Source: Deltaproteobacteria bacterium | GTDB lineage: Bacteria > Myxococcota > Myxococcia > SLRQ01 | Length of the DNA: 64,000 bases | Direction of reading: 5' to 3' | NCBI GenBank assembly: GCA_029210625.1 | Contig: JARGFU010000002.1 | Span: 62,001 to 126,000, forward strand | Shown: one piece after another, positions 37,899-47,137 of the stretch | Layout: each line of letters opens with the position of its first letter | Numbering within the stretch: the stretch's first letter is position 1 | Translations under genes and position numbers: made by a program | The notes under the pieces: model-generated | Database searches by the model: none | What the model was told of the DNA's origin: nothing | Seen by the model: only the letters and a program-made list of their open reading frames with translations

Positions 37899-39209
37899 AT
37901 GCGATTGCAGCTCCCGGCGATCGAGCGCGAAGACCTCGGAACGGATCCCGCCGTCGCGGTGGCGCGGATCGCTGAGGTCCTGAGCGCGGGCGCCGGCGTC
38001 CCGGGTTACCTGCAGGTCGACTCCTCCCGGCACAACCGCCTGCTGATGATCCACCAGGGGAAGATCTTCGGCGCCGGCCAGGCCGAGTCCGGCCGCTTCG
38101 CCCCGCTCTCCCTGGCGGCCTTCTTCGCCGGCCTGGAGCCCGGGCAGGCGTTCACCTTCTGCCAGACCGACCTGCCCCTCTTCCTCTGCATCGCGGTGCT
38201 CTTCCGCAAGGCGCCGGCCGCCCAGATCCCCAGCGGGCTGGTCGACTCAGCCTCGCTCCTGGACTCGGTGCGGCAGATGGGCAAGGACGCGGTCCTGGTG
38301 GTGCGCCGCCAGGAGACCCGCTCCCTGGTCTTCTGCCACGAGGGGGAGCCCGTCGCCCTCTACCCGGGGCCGGAGGCGGGCTTCCCGGCCGAGGGCAGCG
38401 TCGCCGACCGGATCATCGAGTACGTCTACGCCGGCACGGCGCGGCCCGACGTCACCCTCGACCTCTACGACGAGATCCGGATCCAGCCCTCCGCCGACGG
38501 GGGCCGGCCCCTCGACGAGTACGTCGCCGCCGGGGCCGAGGCGGGCGACGACGGCCGCGAGCCCTCGCTGGTGGTGCTGCTCGGGGGGCGGGTGGTCTTC
38601 CGCTACCCCGTCTTCCTGGACACCTTCCGCATCGGACGCGGCGGGGAGAACGACCTGCCGCTGGACAACCTCTCGGTCTCCCGCCAGCACGCCGTGGTGC
38701 GGCGCAAGGGCGACAACCTGATCTTCGAGGATCAGGGCAGCGAGAACGGCCTGCGGGTGGGGGACAACCGGGTCTCCCACGTCGAGCTGCGCCCCGGAGA
38801 CGACCTCGAGATCGGGAAGTACACGCTGCTCTACCGGATCTTCGAGGAGGGCGAGGCCGAGCTGCCGGCGGTCGTGCCGGCGAAGAAGGGCGGCGGGGGC
38901 GGCGAGGAGACCGTGGCCCTCGGCAGCGAGACCCGGGCCGAGCTCGAGTGGGACGGGAAGCGCCACAAGATGAGCGGCTTCATCTTCAGCATCGGCTCGG
39001 GCTCCCTGGCCGATCTGCGCATCCCGGGCTTCTTCGTCGCGCCGGTCCACGCTCGCGTGATGCGGGAGGCCGACGGTGGTTTCCGCCTCGATCACGTGAA
39101 GGGCCGCCGTGCGGTGCGGGTCAACGGGGAGAAGATCACCCGCCACAGCCTGAAGGACGGCGACGTGATCGCCATCGGCAAGGTGGAGCTGACCTTCGTC
39201 CTGCCCTGA
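37899..39209 (+). CDS. Dual FHA-domain signalling protein
   Basis: A 436-residue protein. Residues 1-200 resemble a PATAN/DUF4388-like module (GYLQVDSSRHNRLLMIHQGKIFGAGQAESG). A first FHA domain at about 220-320 has the phosphothreonine-binding signature IGRGGENDLPLDNLSVSRQHA and SENGLRVGDN. A Gly-rich linker leads to a second, less conserved FHA domain (about 345-436; SIGSGSLADLRIPGFFVAPVHARV and GEKITRHSLKDGDVIAIG). It probably reads Ser/Thr phosphorylation, frequent in myxobacteria. No kinase is encoded nearby. Confidence 0.88.
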   Translation: MRLQLPAIEREDLGTDPAVAVARIAEVLSAGAGVPGYLQVDSSRHNRLLMIHQGKIFGAGQAESGRFAPLSLAAFFAGLEPGQAFTFCQTDLPLFLCIAVLFRKAPAAQIPSGLVDSASLLDSVRQMGKDAVLVVRRQETRSLVFCHEGEPVALYPGPEAGFPAEGSVADRIIEYVYAGTARPDVTLDLYDEIRIQPSADGGRPLDEYVAAGAEAGDDGREPSLVVLLGGRVVFRYPVFLDTFRIGRGGENDLPLDNLSVSRQHAVVRRKGDNLIFEDQGSENGLRVGDNRVSHVELRPGDDLEIGKYTLLYRIFEEGEAELPAVVPAKKGGGGGEETVALGSETRAELEWDGKRHKMSGFIFSIGSGSLADLRIPGFFVAPVHARVMREADGGFRLDHVKGRRAVRVNGEKITRHSLKDGDVIAIGKVELTFVLP

Positions 39210-39213
39210 TCGC

Positions 39214-40392
39214 TCAGGGCGTCGCGATCTGGCACCAGTCCGGCCAGCCCGCGGAGAGGCCGGTGGCCTGGTAGGGCGAGGTGCCCGCGGGGGTTCCCCA
39301 GGGGTGGTCCTGCATGAAGGTCCACAGGACGTGGAACATCGTCTCGCCTGGCGGCGGGTCCATCGGCGGGACGGCGTGCCCGGCGTCGTGCATGCAGGTG
39401 ACGACGAAGTGCCCGTCGGCGATCAGGGCGTCCCGGTAGGCCTGGGAGGCCGCGTGGAAGTCGACGGCCACCAGGTTGTCGGTGGGGCCGCCCCAGACCA
39501 CGACGGCCGGGAACTTGTTGGCCTGCGGGGCGTACTGCATCGCCCAGAAGCCCAGGGGGTCGGCGCCCAGCCCGCCGGAGATGGGGACCACCGTGGCGAA
39601 GCGATCGATGGCGGGCAGGGTCGAGAGGTAGGTGAGCCAGAGGCCACCGGCGCTCACCCCCATGCCGTGGATCTTCGCCGGATCGACCCCGAACTGCTCG
39701 CCGACGCAGGCGATGACGTCCTCGTGGAAGACGACCTCCTTCTCGGCGCCCCAGGTCTCCACGAAGGGCCAGTCGAACTGGTAGGCCTTGTTGCCGCTGG
39801 TCTCCAGGCGATCGAGGAGGGCGAAGATCATCCCGGTGGCCTCGGCCGCGGTGGCGACCTCCCCGTCGTCGTAGAAGGAGCCGCTCGAGGCGTTCAGCCA
39901 GTGCCAGCCGATGACCAGGCCGGCCGGGTTCGCGGGATCGTGGGTGGTGGGCACCACCAGGCGGAACTCCCGGGCGTCGCCGGAGGAGCCGAAGCCGGTG
40001 TTCACGGCGCCGCTGCGGTCCGGTCCCGGGTTGAGGGTGGGGCAGACGCCCCCGGAGTAGGTGGGCAGGGCAGGGGGCGTCGGGCCGCCCCCCCCGCCGT
40101 CGGTGCTGCCGCCATCGGCGTCGCCGCCGTCGGGCGCGCCACCGTCGCTCTCGCCTCCGTCCGTGCTCCCGCCGTCGCTCCCTCCGCCGTCGGGGAGGCC
40201 TGCGTCGCTCTCCCCTCCATCGCTCTGCCCGGCGTCGCCGACGCCCCCGTCCTCGCCGCCCGCGTCGCCCGGGCCGGCGTCGGCGGACCCGTCGGCCGCG
40301 CCCCCATCCCCGGCGTCCACCGGGGAGCCGCAGGCCGCGATCCCGAGCAGGAGCGCGAGAAGGAGGGCCGGGGAAGAGCGCGGGCGCGACAT
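39214..40392 (-). CDS. Lipoprotein esterase (PHB-depolymerase-like) with Asp/Gly linker
   Basis: A 392-residue lipoprotein: leader ending G-I-A-A-C21. Residues about 27-104 are a low-complexity tether of DGG/DAG units (SDGG, STDGG). The catalytic domain (about 110-392) is an alpha/beta hydrolase like polyhydroxybutyrate depolymerases and feruloyl esterases; the nucleophile S247 lies in G-M-G-V-S-A-G-G, and [11 protein letters not shown] has the likely catalytic His. It should act on esters outside the cell while fixed to the surface. It is convergent with the FHA gene, 4 bp apart. Confidence 0.85.
   Translation of the reverse strand: MSRPRSSPALLLALLLGIAACGSPVDAGDGGAADGSADAGPGDAGGEDGGVGDAGQSDGGESDAGLPDGGGSDGGSTDGGESDGGAPDGGDADGGSTDGGGGGPTPPALPTYSGGVCPTLNPGPDRSGAVNTGFGSSGDAREFRLVVPTTHDPANPAGLVIGWHWLNASSGSFYDDGEVATAAEATGMIFALLDRLETSGNKAYQFDWPFVETWGAEKEVVFHEDVIACVGEQFGVDPAKIHGMGVSAGGLWLTYLSTLPAIDRFATVVPISGGLGADPLGFWAMQYAPQANKFPAVVVWGGPTDNLVAVDFHAASQAYRDALIADGHFVVTCMHDAGHAVPPMDPPPGETMFHVLWTFMQDHPWGTPAGTSPYQATGLSAGWPDWCQIATP
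40080..40310 (-). repeat. Degenerate DNA repeat encoding the Asp/Gly tether
   Basis: This stretch consists of tandem imperfect 9-15-bp units with GCCGTC or GCCATC cores. On the minus strand they give DGG, SDGG or DAG. It is the coding basis of the tether in the esterase lipoprotein, and its length probably varies between strains. Confidence 0.65.
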
Positions 40393-40429
40393 GCTCCGAT
40401 GATAGTGGATCCGATGCTAGTCTGCCCCG

Positions 40430-41284
40430 ATGGCGAGAGGCTCGAAGGGACCCGCCCGCAAGGCGGTGCAAGGCAAGGCGGTCGCCGCCGAGCTCGATCC
40501 CGGGCAGAGCAAGGCGCTCCTCCAGAGCCTCCATCTCCTCGATCGCAACGGGAACCTCCAGGCGGACACCCGGCGCAAGCTCAAGCAGGTCAACCACCTG
40601 ATCCGCCTCCTGGCGCCGGCCCTCGAGGACGCCTTCGAGCGCCACGAGGAGCCCCTCTTCCTCGACGCCGGCGCCGGCAACGTCTACCTGGGCTTCGTCC
40701 TCTACGAGCTCTACTTCCAGCCCCGGGGGCGGGGGCGGGTGCTCGCGGTGGAGCCGCGGCCCGAGCTGGTCGCGCAGGCCCGGGAGCGCGCGGCGAAGCT
40801 GGGCTTCGAGCGCCTGGAAGTCCAGGAGGGCACCCTGGCCGAGGTCGAGCTCCCCGAGCGGCTCCACCTGGTCGGCGCCCTCCACGCCTGTGACACCGCC
40901 ACCGACGAGGCCCTCCTGCGGGCGCTCGCGGCCCGGGCGGATCACGTCGCGCTGGTGCCCTGCTGTCAGGCCGAGGTCGCCCGCCAGCTGGGCGAGCTGG
41001 CCAAGGAGGAGGCCTCGCCCCTCTTCGCCCGCCCCCTCCACCGCCGGGAGTTCGGCGCGCACCTCACCAACGTGATCCGCTCGCTGGTGCTCGAGGCGCG
41101 GGGCTACAAGGTGACGGTGACCGAGCTCACCGGCTGGGAGCACTCCCTGAAGAACGAGCTGATCCTGGCGCGGCGGATCCACGATCGGAACCCGGGCGCC
41201 CGCCGGCGCCTCGAGGCCCTCCTCGAGCAGTACCCGGTGCGGCCCGCGGCGCTGGCCGCCCTCGAGCCCCAGACCGCGGGATGA
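40430..41284 (+). CDS. Methyltransferase of the Methyltransf_32 (Trm13/GSTCD-like) type
   Basis: A 284-residue class I methyltransferase. The SAM motif is FLDAGAGNVYLGFVLYE (about 83-99), preceded by QVNHLIRLLAPAL. The family markers LHACDTATDEALLRAL and VPCCQAEVARQL follow. Together these match Pfam Methyltransf_32, found in tRNA methylase Trm13 and GSTCD. RNA is a reasonable but unproven target. The basic N-terminal about 20 residues support nucleic acid binding. It overlaps the dehydrogenase gene by 4 bp (ATGA). Confidence 0.8.
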   Translation: MARGSKGPARKAVQGKAVAAELDPGQSKALLQSLHLLDRNGNLQADTRRKLKQVNHLIRLLAPALEDAFERHEEPLFLDAGAGNVYLGFVLYELYFQPRGRGRVLAVEPRPELVAQARERAAKLGFERLEVQEGTLAEVELPERLHLVGALHACDTATDEALLRALAARADHVALVPCCQAEVARQLGELAKEEASPLFARPLHRREFGAHLTNVIRSLVLEARGYKVTVTELTGWEHSLKNELILARRIHDRNPGARRRLEALLEQYPVRPAALAALEPQTAG

Positions 41285-42309
41285 GCGAGCGCCTCCCCTG
41301 GCCCGGGCCGGCGGCCGAGGTGCACGCGGTGCGTGACGAGGCGAGCGGCCTCGAGGCCTGGATCGTCCTGGACGATCTCACCCTCGGCCCGGCGGCCGGC
41401 GGGATCCGTACGCGCGGCTACGCGACGGCCGATGCAGCCCGCGACGAGGCCGCGGCCCTGGCGCGGATGATGACCCTCAAGTGCGCCCTGGCCGGCCTGC
41501 CCGCCGGGGGCGGCAAGGGGGTGGTGCGCCTCCCGGCCAGCGCGGCGGGCTGGCGGCGCGAGGAGGCCTTCGAGGCCCTGGGCCGCTTCGTCGAGTCGCT
41601 GGAGGGCCGCTTTCGCACCGCGGGCGATCTGGGTACGGGCCCGGAGGACCTGCAGGCGATGGCGCGGCGCACCCGCTGGGTGCATCCCGAGGAGGGGGCC
41701 CTGGCGGCGGCCAGCGGCCGCAGCGCCCGCCGCTGCTTCGAGGCCATCGCGGCCCGGTGGGGCGCCTCCTCCCTCGAGGGGATCTCGATCCTCGTCCAGG
41801 GCTGCGGCGCCATCGGTGGCGCCGTCGCTCGCGCCGCGAGCGAGGCCGGCGCGCGGGTGGAGGTCTGCGATCTCGAGGAGGGGAGGGCGGCAGCCCTCGC
41901 CGCCGACTGCGGGGCCAGCGTCGTGCCCCTCGCCGGCGCCCTGGAGCGAGAGGTCGACATCCTCTCCCCCTGCGCGGTGGGCGGGGTGATCGACGCGGCG
42001 CTCGCCGGCCGCCTGCGGGCGCGGGCCCTCTGCGGGGGCGCCAACGGCATCCTGGCCGAGGCCGAGGCCGATCGGGTGCTGCTGCGGCGGGGCATCCTCC
42101 ACGTGCCGGACGCCCTCGCCTCGGCCGGCGCGGTGGTGGAGGGCCTGGGGCGCTCTCTGATGGGCCGGTCGGACACCTCCGACCTCGTCGATCGCCTCGG
42201 GAGCGTGGCGGCCGAGATCCTGGAGGCCTCGGCCACCGAGGGGCGGCCCGCGGGCGAGGTCGCCATCGCGCGGGCTCGCGACCGGCTCTCGGTCGCCGCC
42301 CGGAATTGA
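41281..42309 (+). CDS. Leu/Phe/Val dehydrogenase-like amino-acid dehydrogenase
   Basis: A 342-residue member of the Glu/Leu/Phe/Val dehydrogenase family, at the short length of leucine and phenylalanine dehydrogenases. Catalytic lysines are K67 (MMTLKCALAGL) and K79 (PAGGGKGVV), and D116 lies in AGDLGTGPEDL. The NAD-binding domain begins at ISILVQGCGAIGGAVARAA. It oxidises a hydrophobic amino acid to its 2-oxo acid with NAD. This could feed the 2-oxoacid dehydrogenase encoded at 54-56 kb, though the genes are not linked. Confidence 0.9.
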   Translation: MSERLPWPGPAAEVHAVRDEASGLEAWIVLDDLTLGPAAGGIRTRGYATADAARDEAAALARMMTLKCALAGLPAGGGKGVVRLPASAAGWRREEAFEALGRFVESLEGRFRTAGDLGTGPEDLQAMARRTRWVHPEEGALAAASGRSARRCFEAIAARWGASSLEGISILVQGCGAIGGAVARAASEAGARVEVCDLEEGRAAALAADCGASVVPLAGALEREVDILSPCAVGGVIDAALAGRLRARALCGGANGILAEAEADRVLLRRGILHVPDALASAGAVVEGLGRSLMGRSDTSDLVDRLGSVAAEILEASATEGRPAGEVAIARARDRLSVAARN

Positions 42310-42371
42310 GCTATCGTCGGGAGGTTCGACGCCCACGATCGTGGGGTCACTCCTCGGGAGGGAGAAGCAAG

Positions 42372-44105
42372 ATGCGTCTTTTCTGGACCTCCGGTCTCGC
42401 CCTGGCCCTGGTGCTCGTCGTCTCCGGCTGCCCCGGACCCTCGACCGGTTGCGACGAGGGCTGCGACGACGGCATCGCCTGCACCGTGGACTCCTGCGAC
42501 GAGGTGGCCGGCGCCTGCCGCCACACGCCCGACCACGGCCAGTGCACCCAGCCCGAGGTCTGCGACACCGACAACGGCTGCACCCTGCCGAGCGGCGCCT
42601 GCACCAACGACGCCGCCTGCGACGACACCAACCCCTGCACCTCCGACACCTGCAACCTGACCAGCGGGAGCTGCGTCCACGGCATCCTCGTGGGGCAGAG
42701 CTGCGACGACGGCGACGTCTGCACCGACGGCGACGAGTGCCAGATGAACGGCCGCTGCGCGGGCGCGTCCATGCAGTGCGAGGATGGCGACCCCTGCACC
42801 GCCGACAGCTGCGATCCCTCGACCCTGGGCTGCATCTCCGTCCCCGCGGCGGGCGCCCCCTGCAGCGACGGAGACGCCTGCACCACCGGGGACGTCTGCC
42901 AGGCCGACGGCAGCTGCGCCGGGCCGACGGCGGTCACCTGCGACGACGGAAACGAGTGCACCAACGACAGCTGTGACCCCACCACCGGCTGCGTCGCCCA
43001 GCCCGTCCTCGGCGGCGCCTGCGACGACGGGGACGCCTGCACCAGCGGAACCACCTGCCAGGCGGACGGGAGCTGCGGCGGCGGCTCCGGCGTGACCTGC
43101 GACGACTCGAACCCCTGCACCGCCGACTCCTGCGACCTCGGCGGGAACTGCGTTTACGAGCCGGCCCCCGGCGGCGCCTGCGACGACTCGGACCTCTGCA
43201 CCGAGTCGACCACCTGCCAGGCGGACGGGAGCTGCGGCGGGGGAACCACCGTGAACTGCGACCGGGGCAACGGCTGTGAGACCTTCAGCTGCAACCCGGC
43301 CTCGGGCTGCATCTACACCCCCGACACCGGCGCGGTCTGCGACGACAACGACGCCTGCACCAGCGGCACCACCTGCCAGGCCGACGCGAGCTGCGGCGGA
43401 GGCACCACCACCAACTGCGGCGACGGCAACGCCTGCACCGACGACAGCTGCAACCCCTCGACCGGCGCCTGCGAGAACCCCATCGACATCACCAACCCCT
43501 GCTCGGACGCCGACCTCTGCACCCTCTCCGATGCCTGCCAGACCGACGGCACCTGCGCGGGCACCACCAGGAACTGCGACGACGGCAACCCCTGCACCAA
43601 CGACAGCTGCGACGGTGGCAGCGGCGACTGCGTGTCCAACGACACCGGGGTCTGCTCGAGCGTCGACTGGTGCCGCCTGCAGTGGCCCCTGGATCTGACC
43701 GCCGCCGCCGGCACCTCGACGACCTTCTACGGGCGCGTCTACATCACGGGCATCACCAGCCAGAGCGACGGGGTGGACGCCTCGGCGCCGCTGGTGGCCG
43801 AGCTGGGCTGGGGTCCCGACGGCAGCGATCCCTCGCTCCCCGCCAGCGGCTGGACCTGGAACACGGCCCAGGCCAACGCCGGCTGGAGCGCCGCCGGCGC
43901 CGGTGAGCCGAACAACGACGAGTACGAGGCGACCGTGCCCCTGCCGGCCGCGGCGGGCTCGCCCTACGACTTCGCCTTCCGCTTCTCCCACGACTACGGC
44001 CAGACCTGGCTCTACTGCGATCGCGACGCGACGGGCACCGGCGGGGCCGACGGCTCGGGGGACGGCTACGCCGCGGCCGACGCCGGGCAGCTCGTCACGA
44101 ACTAG
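42372..44105 (+). CDS. Cys-rich repeat lipoprotein
   Basis: A 577-residue lipoprotein (leader ending V-S-G-C20). Residues about 26-430 hold roughly a dozen CDDGxxCTxDxCxxxGxC repeats with six or more Cys per pair of units; all would be disulfide-linked outside the cytoplasm. The C-terminal about 150 residues form a separate domain without Cys clusters ([24 protein letters not shown], then [18 protein letters not shown]). Such repeats are frequent in myxobacterial surface proteins, but the role is unknown. The ATG at 42372 follows a GGGAGGGAGAAGC ribosome site and begins the signal peptide. Confidence 0.88.
   Translation: MRLFWTSGLALALVLVVSGCPGPSTGCDEGCDDGIACTVDSCDEVAGACRHTPDHGQCTQPEVCDTDNGCTLPSGACTNDAACDDTNPCTSDTCNLTSGSCVHGILVGQSCDDGDVCTDGDECQMNGRCAGASMQCEDGDPCTADSCDPSTLGCISVPAAGAPCSDGDACTTGDVCQADGSCAGPTAVTCDDGNECTNDSCDPTTGCVAQPVLGGACDDGDACTSGTTCQADGSCGGGSGVTCDDSNPCTADSCDLGGNCVYEPAPGGACDDSDLCTESTTCQADGSCGGGTTVNCDRGNGCETFSCNPASGCIYTPDTGAVCDDNDACTSGTTCQADASCGGGTTTNCGDGNACTDDSCNPSTGACENPIDITNPCSDADLCTLSDACQTDGTCAGTTRNCDDGNPCTNDSCDGGSGDCVSNDTGVCSSVDWCRLQWPLDLTAAAGTSTTFYGRVYITGITSQSDGVDASAPLVAELGWGPDGSDPSLPASGWTWNTAQANAGWSAAGAGEPNNDEYEATVPLPAAAGSPYDFAFRFSHDYGQTWLYCDRDATGTGGADGSGDGYAAADAGQLVTN
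43051..43240 (+). repeat. Near-identical DNA repeats inside the Cys-rich gene
   Basis: A 31-bp block starting at 43051 recurs without mismatch at 43210, encoding [10 protein letters not shown] in both copies. A third, diverged copy lies near 43372. This shows recent duplication or gene conversion of repeat units. Confidence 0.75.
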
Positions 44106-44554
44106 AGCACCGCCTCCTCCTCCTCCTCCTCCTCCCCGGTGCGGCTCGCCCAGGCCCGGCCCAGCCGGACGAGGGCGAGCCGCTCGAGCTGGCGGACCCG
44201 CTCCCGGGTGAGATCGAGGAGGCGGCCCACCCGATCGAGGGTCGTGCCGCCGCGCTCGGCCACGTCGAGGGCGCAGGTCTCCTCCAGCTCCCAGACCTCG
44301 AGGTCGGGGAAGTTCAGCCGCAGCGATCCGGTGCGGGGGCTGACGTCGAGGTAGAGGTGATAGCGGCAGGAGATCCAGGGGCAGGGCCGCGGCTCCTCCC
44401 GGCACTCCCCCCGGCTCCGGGGGCGGGGAGGCCCGGAGACGATCACCGCCGGGTCCGGCGCCTTGCGGGAGGCTCGCAGGAGCCGGCGGAGCTCCCGGAC
44501 GGTGACGGTCCGTCCCCGGCGGAGACGGTGGATCCGCTGCGGGCTTGGCTTCAT
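44102..44554 (-). CDS. Sigma-region-4-like helix-turn-helix protein
   Basis: A 150-residue protein. Residues about 90-138 match sigma-70 region 4: [27 protein letters not shown], where RERVRQLE is the recognition helix. There is no region 2, so it is not a complete sigma factor. An upstream segment has a C-x3-C-x5-C-x4-C pattern ([17 protein letters not shown]) that could bind zinc. The C-terminal run of seven Glu is encoded by a CCT repeat. Start uncertain: ATG at 44554 is used, with an alternative at 44572. It may be an anti- or co-regulator. Confidence 0.65.
   Translation of the reverse strand: MKPSPQRIHRLRRGRTVTVRELRRLLRASRKAPDPAVIVSGPPRPRSRGECREEPRPCPWISCRYHLYLDVSPRTGSLRLNFPDLEVWELEETCALDVAERGGTTLDRVGRLLDLTRERVRQLERLALVRLGRAWASRTGEEEEEEEAVL
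44113..44133. repeat. (CCT)7 microsatellite
   Basis: Seven perfect CCT units, read as Glu codons at the 3' end of the minus-strand sigma-region-4-like gene. Changes in copy number would alter only the length of the acidic tail, not the frame. Confidence 0.8.
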
Positions 44555-44776
44555 GCTCCAGCCCGATTGCATTCCCGGTACCGGACTCCAACCATCTGAA
44601 ATCACTGGGTAGCGGTGTGGGTGGATGTGGGAGGGCGGACACACCCCGTGGAATCCCCCCTCCGTCATCGGTGAAAAAAAACAGTGTTGCTACTTGCGGA
44701 TCCGCACTCGCGCCCGACAGAATGATCGCGGGGAATAGCAGGGCGGCGACCCGGGGAAGCCGCAGGAGCACGCACC

Positions 44777-45223
44777 ATGAATCTCGCACCCCTCCTCGCC
44801 GAGCTCGCCGGCCTGCGCGCTCTGCCCTCGGGATTGCTCCGTCCGCTCCAGCGCGAGCGCCTCGAGACGGTGCGTGCGGCGCTCGCCCTGGCGCAGCACA
44901 TCCTCCCTGGCGGGCAGGACGAGCTCCCGCGGATCCGGGTCGAGTCGGACGAGGGCGTGGCCGAGGGCCGGGTGCTCAGCTTCGCCGATCAGCGGGCGCT
45001 CTTCCGCCTCGCGAAGGGGAGCTGCGCCGGCGAGGCGGGCGTGGCGCTCATCCACTTCACCGACGGCCGTCCTCCCCTGGCCGTGCGCGGGAGGATCACC
45101 GCCGGACCCACCCCGGGCTACTGGAAGCTCGAGTCGCTCGACGGCTCGCTCGATCCCTCGCCGGAGCAGGGCGGCCAGCGCGGCGGCAGCAGGGCGCGAG
45201 GCCTGGACCGGATCGCGCTCTAG
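44777..45223 (+). CDS. Hypothetical protein, 148 residues
   Basis: A soluble 148-residue protein I do not recognise. The first half is helical and Leu-rich (LLAELAGLRALPSGLLRPLQRERLETVRAALALAQHIL). The second half is beta-like (VALIHFTDGRPPLAVRGRITAG), distantly recalling PilZ-type barrels, then a polar tail. It has a CCGCAGGAGC ribosome site and lies 222 bp from the divergent sigma-region-4-like gene. That gap has an A-rich run (GAAAAAAAACAG) that may belong to a promoter. The sulfatase gene follows after 42 bp. Confidence 0.6.
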   Translation: MNLAPLLAELAGLRALPSGLLRPLQRERLETVRAALALAQHILPGGQDELPRIRVESDEGVAEGRVLSFADQRALFRLAKGSCAGEAGVALIHFTDGRPPLAVRGRITAGPTPGYWKLESLDGSLDPSPEQGGQRGGSRARGLDRIAL

Positions 45224-45265
45224 CAAAGGGAGGCGTCTGGGCTAGGGTGTGTCCCCTCCCAGCCG

Positions 45266-47137
45266 ATGCATCCCGACCCCTCCCAGCCACGCCCCGCGCG
45301 CCTCCGGGCCTTCCTGCCGCCCTCGCTGGCGATCCTCTGCGGGATCTACCTGCTCTCCGACCTCGTCCTGACCGGGGTCGAGCAGTACAAGCACGAGTTC
45401 GCTCTGGGGGACTGGAGCGTCCTGGGCGCGCTGCTCGCCAAGCTCGCCTTCGACCTCTGCCTCTTCGGCGCGATCACCGGGCTGCTGATCAAGGCCCTGC
45501 CCACGCGGCTCCCCGCCGTGGCCTTCGTCGCCTTCGCGGTGCTCCTCCACTGCGTCGACGCGGCCCTCTACCTCTACGGCAACACCCTCTTCGAGCGGGG
45601 GCAGCTCGATCTCATCGAGACCTACAGCCTGGAGGGCTGGCTCGGCCCGCCCCTCTACGGGCTGCTGGCCGGCTGGCTGGGGACGATCGCCGCCGCTTGG
45701 TGGCTGGTCCCCCGCGTGGCCCGCACCTTGAGGTGGCGAGGCCTCGCTCTCTGGGCCCTCGCCCTGGCCCTCTCCACCGGCGCCTCGCTCGGCCTCACCC
45801 GGGTGGTCTACGAGATCGAGGGACCCGAGGAGCTCGACACCCACCTGCGGCAGTTCCGGGGAGAGCAGCTCGCCTACGTCACCCGCAGCTCCCTGATCAA
45901 CGCCCTGCGCGAGCTCTCGCGCCGGGGCTCCGGTGAGGGCTTCCGGCGCCTCGACTCGATCACGCCCTACCGGCCGGTCATCGAGGCGCAGGGGCTGGGG
46001 CTCGGCGCCGGCCGCCCTCCCGAGCTGGGCCTCGCCCCTTTTCGCCGGGTGATCCTCTTCACCGTGGAGTCGCTGAGCCTGGAGCTGATCCAGGCCCACA
46101 ACCCCCGCCTGCCCATAGAGCCCTTCCCCTTCCTCCTGGGGCGGCCGGAGATCGTGGCGCGCACCTACCGCAACGTGCGCACCACGGCGGCGCCCACCCT
46201 CGAGGGTCTCTCGGTCACGCTGACCTCTCACCCGAACTTCGGCCGGCAGCGGGACGCCAGCGACTACCAGCGGCAGGATCGCGAGCAGCGGCCCCTCTAC
46301 CACCAGCTGGCGCTCCCCTGGCTGCTGCGGCGGGCCGGCTTCGAGACGATCTTCCTGCGCAGCGCCTCGAAGTACTACGCCCACGAGAACATCATCTTCC
46401 AGGACATGGGCTACCAGGAGGTCATCGGCCGCGAGGACTTCCACGCCGATCCCGAGCTGCACCCGCACGTCCAGGGCTGGGGGCTGCGGGACCGCCTGCT
46501 CTACGACGAGCTGGTCGAGCTCCTCGAGGCCCGCCGGGACGAGAAGGTCTTCGTCACGGTCCTCGGGGTGGACACCCACCCCCCGGCCGGGAGGGGGGAC
46601 TACGGAGCGCTCGACTACCCCGCGCTCGAGCGGGTCCAGCTGGCGCGCCTCCAGCCACGCAGCCGCGGCTTCGTCACCTCGATGTACCGCAAGGACCACG
46701 ATCTCGCGCGAGTCCTCAGGGCCCTCGAGGACCGGGGCCTCCTCGACGAGGAGACCCTGGTCGTCATCACCGCGGACCACGCCTCGCCGCTCACCCCGGC
46801 CGTGACGCACCTTCCGGGCTACGAGCGCACCGCCCTGGCGCGCGTCCCCCTGCTCTTCCTCTCCGGGCAGGCGCTGCCGGCGCCCCCGGTGGACGAGCGG
46901 GGCTCCCAGCTGGACATCGCCCCCACCCTCGTCCACCTCCTGGGGTTGGAGCGGCCGGTGGGGTGGTGGGGCCAGAGCCTCCTCGATCCCGCGCGCCGGG
47001 GCACCGTCATCGGCTTCCACCGGGATCGGCTGCGGATCGAGGGGCCGGCCGCGAGGCTCGTCGTCGACACCGAGCACCCGGCCCCCGAGCAGGCCGAGCT
47101 GATCGAGCTCTTCGAGGGCATCCTCCTGCCGCGCTAG
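45266..47137 (+). CDS. Membrane-anchored sulfatase-family (LTA-synthase-like) hydrolase/transferase
   Basis: A 623-residue protein with five N-terminal membrane helices (about 15-180) and a periplasmic alkaline-phosphatase-fold domain (about 255-620). Metal and catalytic motifs are visible: VILFTVESLSLELI with the Glu ligand, the likely nucleophile Thr in RTTAAPTLEGLS, GVDTHPPA, and VVITADHASPL with the Asp-His pair. This layout fits LtaS or phosphoethanolamine-transferase relatives that move phospho-head groups onto envelope polymers or lipids. Substrate unknown. It overlaps the 3' end of the convergent MATE gene by 4 bp. Confidence 0.82.
   Translation: MHPDPSQPRPARLRAFLPPSLAILCGIYLLSDLVLTGVEQYKHEFALGDWSVLGALLAKLAFDLCLFGAITGLLIKALPTRLPAVAFVAFAVLLHCVDAALYLYGNTLFERGQLDLIETYSLEGWLGPPLYGLLAGWLGTIAAAWWLVPRVARTLRWRGLALWALALALSTGASLGLTRVVYEIEGPEELDTHLRQFRGEQLAYVTRSSLINALRELSRRGSGEGFRRLDSITPYRPVIEAQGLGLGAGRPPELGLAPFRRVILFTVESLSLELIQAHNPRLPIEPFPFLLGRPEIVARTYRNVRTTAAPTLEGLSVTLTSHPNFGRQRDASDYQRQDREQRPLYHQLALPWLLRRAGFETIFLRSASKYYAHENIIFQDMGYQEVIGREDFHADPELHPHVQGWGLRDRLLYDELVELLEARRDEKVFVTVLGVDTHPPAGRGDYGALDYPALERVQLARLQPRSRGFVTSMYRKDHDLARVLRALEDRGLLDEETLVVITADHASPLTPAVTHLPGYERTALARVPLLFLSGQALPAPPVDERGSQLDIAPTLVHLLGLERPVGWWGQSLLDPARRGTVIGFHRDRLRIEGPAARLVVDTEHPAPEQAELIELFEGILLPR

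Noticed and set aside
40080-40310. CRISPR-like or minisatellite array
   Set aside because: The repeats are irregular, in frame and encode an Asp/Gly linker; there are no unique spacers.
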